This document shows positions 61,067-64,000 of a stretch of DNA of 64,000 nt, piece by piece. The translations under genes and the position numbers were made by a program. Position 1 is the first letter of the stretch. Each line of letters starts with the position of its first letter. Origin of the DNA: Dolomedes plantarius (lineage: Eukaryota; Arthropoda; Arachnida; Araneae; Dolomedidae); contig OU015490.1 in assembly GCA_907164885.2 (NCBI GenBank), forward strand, positions 94,342,372-94,406,371, given 5' to 3'. The notes beneath the pieces are model-generated. The model was given only the letters and a program-made list of their open reading frames with translations, ran no database searches and was not told the DNA's origin.

Positions 61067-61724
61067 AGTGCATAAGACGGTCAGATTTGGCGAAATTTGG
61101 CGCGATTTCTTTTCCAACGGCTTAGCACTTTTTAGTGCTTGCTGCAAAGAAAAACTCGCCAACGCCTTTTTCGCAGACCTGTTACGCTTAATGTGCGAAA
61201 TGCAAACAAAAACATCAATGACGATCAAGAAAGAACAAATAAGTTGGAAAACAAACTTACCTGCTGGCTTTTTGAAACTCGTAGGCGCACACGGGATCTT
61301 CGCTTCGCTCAGATACACTTGCTCCACATCTCTATGCTCCGTTACGCATCAGTCCAAAAACATTACAGAAAATCCCCAGCCGTTGGCTTCGCCAAATACC
61401 GCTGGCTGTAGTACGGTAAAAAAAGCTTCCGCTGGCTGTAACGATCAGTAAAACAAAGCTTATGCTGGCTGTACGAAGTCGTAGGCGTAGACGGTATTTC
61501 CCCATACAAAAACCTATTACACACCTGTTTCCCATAAAATCCATCTTAAACAACAACCTCAATTCAATCATGTCACTCATTTTGCCACAAACTACACTCT
61601 AAAATGCACAAAAAATCATCACGAATTTGTAGGAGAAACAACATTGACGCCATAATCGACTCAGCTTGGCAACCAAAAATTTTCGCCAACTCGGCGAAAA
61701 ATCTACCTGACCGTCTTATGCACT
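61067..61724. mobile_element. 658 bp inverted-repeat element in a gene B intron
   Basis: The left end reads AGTGCATAAGACGGTCAGAT and the right end, reversed, AGTGCATAAGACGGTCAGGT, followed on both sides by TTT(C)GCC-type sequence. The interior is more GC-rich than its surroundings and repeats the phrase GCTGGCTGTA three times (about 61400-61475). Several reading frames cross it but none matches a transposase. It is probably a non-autonomous DNA transposon. Confidence 0.7.
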
Positions 61725-61791
61725 CTAGCCAAATTATTTACTACTATAAGAGATTAACACATCCATTTAAATTTAAAGATATATATTCTAC

Positions 61792-61956
61792 CTTTATAAT
61801 GCAGTCTAAGTACTTCAACTTGCCCAGTTCGTCATAAGTCACGTCTCCCACTGGTGTCACTAACTCTACTTCTTCGTAGGCCTTTTCTTGTATTTGTGAA
61901 TGATGGCCCAATAAATAGAAGCACCACATAAGCGTTTGAGATATCGTATCGAAACC
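61792..61956 (-). CDS. CYP4: Cytochrome P450 CYP4-like gene B, I-helix exon
   Basis: 165 nt, phase 0 at both ends, acceptor TTTACCTAG and donor GTAGAA. It opens with the end of the oxygen-activating I-helix motif as GFDTISQTLMW (family form: GHDTT), then FYLLGHHSQIQEKAYEEV, then DVTYDELGKLKYLDCIIK. This leads directly into the ExxR exon. All of these are standard CYP4 landmarks. The exon carrying the rest of the I-helix and everything upstream is beyond the right edge of the window or unrecognised in 61957-64000. Confidence 0.94.
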
Positions 61957-62760
61957 CTAGGTAAAACAAATCTGCATTAACATGATATTTGTCAAGTTTT
62001 ACAAGTTCAGTAGATACATTAATCTGATAAATGTAATATGTCTCTGCTTAATTTCTCTTTTTTATGGGGTCAAATGACTTAGTTACTTTTTGGCATACAT
62101 ACTATAATAAATGTACTTCATTATGGTATAATAAATGTACTTTATTGTGCTATAATAAATATACAATATTTTAATAAAAGTGAGTATTTCTCTAAATAAA
62201 CTCTTTTGAAAAGATATAAAGATTAACAAGGGAATGAAAGTTGATAAATATGATTATTGTCAAAGGCTACTCTTTCACATACATATTTTAGAAATTAATT
62301 TTGTTAATTTTAGTATTGATGTATTACAAATTTAACATATCTCCCTTTTTCTTCGTTATCAGATATTGTATATTCTCTACATCGATGAACTAATTCGCTT
62401 TTTCTTATCTTTTTTTGCAAATTAATTCTATTGATAAATGAAGCTTTTAAAACCCTGAACAGAAGAAGCTAGTTGTGGGTATAAAATGGAGTTCACTGGT
62501 CCGATTGGACTTTATCTCCAGTAAGCAAGTTAATGGTGTCAAGATATCTGTGCTCAGTAAAGTAAAAATTAAAGTTAAGAGAAGTATTAAGTTAATGTTA
62601 CATAACTTTTAAGATTAACTTAAGGGGAGAGAGAGTAGGTATTTTAGTTAACTAGTGGATTAAATAGGCTCAGAGTAGTTTTTAGTTAGTTAATTTAATT
62701 TAAGTTAGAGTAGTTAATAATTGTTTCTTTATTTATTTATTTAAATATTTTTTAGTAGTC
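61957..62760. other. Intron of gene B, no gene seen
   Basis: AT-rich. The phrase ATAATAAATGTACTT is repeated two to three times at 62103-62165. A short stretch at 62475-62530 (GGGTATAAAATGGAG) looks promoter-like but has no other support. Confidence 0.4.
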
Positions 62761-62779
62761 AGGAGGAAACGAAAATAAA

Positions 62780-62990
62780 AAAGGCCCTCGTCAGGGTCGT
62801 ACAACTACATAATGAGAAGATAGCGAAGCCTCTAAGGAGAGGCTAAAAATAGCAGGAGGGAAAATTTGGAAAATGGGAGGACTGCGCAGACGAGGGCCGA
62901 ACCCCCGACCTGCGGGTCCCGAGACGCGAGCGATAGCAGTGCACAACGCAAGCACGACATAAAGTAAGCAGGACAGGTTAAAACCCTGAA
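62780..62990 (-). repeat. tRNA-like, possible SINE fragment
   Basis: On the minus strand the sequence CGGGACCCGCAGGTCGGGG followed by GTTCGGCCC resembles an anticodon-stem to T-arm (B box) of a tRNA. It is GC-rich in an AT-rich setting, and the block ends in GGGCCTTTTTTATTTTCG on that strand. It could be a tRNA-derived SINE; the A box is not clear. Confidence 0.4.
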
Positions 62991-63001
62991 CACTTATTAT
63001 A

Positions 63002-63732
63002 TCTATACTTATATATAAAGAGAGAGCGATTTTGTACGTGGAGGGTAATCTTCAGAACCACTGTACCTATTTGAAAAATTCTTTCACTGTTTGAAAGGTA
63101 CAGTATTCCAGATGGGCATAGGCTATATATTATGTATATTTAACCAGAAAAAATAAAGTTAGGGGCTTAATCCTAACAATCTCCATTGTTACCGCTACTG
63201 TCCTCTACCGCTTTTTGTGCCGAAGTCTTCAACGATCCTTAGCGTGATGCTATCTATACTTATATATAAAGAGAGAGCGATTTTGTACGTGGAGGGTAAT
63301 TTTCAGAACCACTGTACCTATTTGAAAAATTCTTTCACTGTTTGAAAGGTACAGTATTCCAGATGGACATAGGCTATATATTATGTATATCTAATCAGTA
63401 GAAATAAAGTTAGGGGCTTAATCCTAACAATCTCCATTGTTTCCGGTACTGTCTTCTACCGCTTTTTGTTCCGAAGATTTCAACGATCCTTATCGTGGTG
63501 CTATCGCGGTGGGCTTCTGTTCTGACGCTAGCGGTTCGAACCTAGCCGTTCTCCGGCACGCCTTTTTCTTTTAAAAAATTTATTTTAATTATTAACTAAC
63601 ATAAAATTAATTTAAGGTATTATTTAGGTTATTATTAAGGTAATAAAAGATTTTAAATTTATTGGCTATCAACTGGAAATTTATTGGTATAATATTTTGT
63701 TCAATCCGGACAAAGTCGGGCCGGGGCGCTAG
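63002..63732 (+). mobile_element. Non-autonomous Helitron with duplicated head
   Basis: It begins TCTATACTTATATATAAAGAG and ends CCGGGGCGCTAG before T, with a GC-rich 3' terminus (CCGGACAAAGTCGGGCCGG). The first 251 bp (63002-63252) are repeated at 63253-63503. A tRNA-like phrase (GCGGTTCGAACCTAGCC) occurs at 63529. No protein is encoded. Confidence 0.7.
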
Positions 63733-64000
63733 TTAAGTTATAATATGCAAAATAGCGTTATAGAAAACCCAAAGGAAAAACACTGAAAAAGGAGAATAAA
63801 TAAAGGAAATTATCCTTAGATCTCTTTAGTTTGACATTTAAAAAAATCTACTAATAAGTGATTGTCTGAGATGTTTTTAAACACCATTGTAGACAATGGA
63901 AATAATTTAAATATCTGTCATTGCAGAACTTTATATTTACAATCTGTAGGCCCCCATGTGCCTCGTAATGCAGCATGAATTCGTCGTAGGTCTTTCTGTA
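63733..64000. other. Right edge, no gene recognised
   Basis: The minus strand is open across the last ~60 bases, but I could not match it to the expected upstream P450 exon. Confidence 0.3.

Noticed and set aside
61049..61580. Several overlapping frames of 80-130 codons
   Set aside because: They lie inside an inverted-repeat element, overlap on both strands and match no protein family I know.
63940..64000. Possible upstream exon of gene B at the right edge
   Set aside because: The minus-strand frames there show no CYP4 motif and the segment is cut by the window end.

Overview
This is nuclear DNA from an animal, almost certainly an arthropod and most likely an insect. It is AT-rich and intron-rich. 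It carries GT-AG-split exons of CYP4-type cytochrome P450 genes buried in transposable elements: Helitrons, piggyBac, Tc1/mariner, Ty3/gypsy LTR elements and MITEs. I see no bacterial operon, CRISPR array, rRNA gene or free-standing tRNA gene. The exact species cannot be told from the sequence; the CYP4 content and very long introns would suit a large-genome insect.

Host genes. Two CYP4-like genes lie head to tail on the minus strand. Gene A (right to left) starts at 12716. It has exons at 12497-12716, 5938-6047, 3666-3751 and 1154-1344 and leaves the window on the left. Gene B enters from the right with exons at 61792-61956, 58980-59046, 55641-55814 and 47632-47795, ending at a stop codon at 47632. 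All visible exon junctions agree in phase. Only the 5' half of A and the 3' half of B are present. B's stop lies upstream of A's start, so they are two genes and not one.

Mobile DNA. The 35 kb between the genes is dominated by a head-to-tail array of about 20 copies of a roughly 0.7 kb non-autonomous Helitron (units begin TC, end CTAG). It runs from 18690 to 44969. About 7.44 kb of the array (18690-26130) is repeated almost perfectly at 26131-33604. One junction in the array has been opened by two further insertions. The first is a 6.7 kb Ty3/gypsy-type LTR element (35025-41743, CTATA target duplication) whose integrase lies upstream of the reverse transcriptase. The second is a 1.85 kb piggyBac relative (41756-43605). 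Left of the array are an inverted Helitron copy cut by a Tc1 relic (13986-15508), a 1.0 kb piggyBac deletion derivative with TTAA ends and an open 158-codon reading frame (16236-17251), and several MITEs.

Introns. Gene A's introns hold a 1.4 kb Helitron, a TTAA-bounded MITE, a Stowaway-like mini-MITE and a long foldback. Gene B's introns hold a Mutator-like fragment between 280 bp direct repeats, a deleted gypsy element with 415-443 bp LTRs and a tRNA-Trp-like primer site, a Tc1 relic, a 24 bp minisatellite, a 658 bp inverted-repeat element, and a Helitron next to tRNA-like segments. Nearly all element genes are broken by stops or frameshifts. The CYP4 exons look intact.
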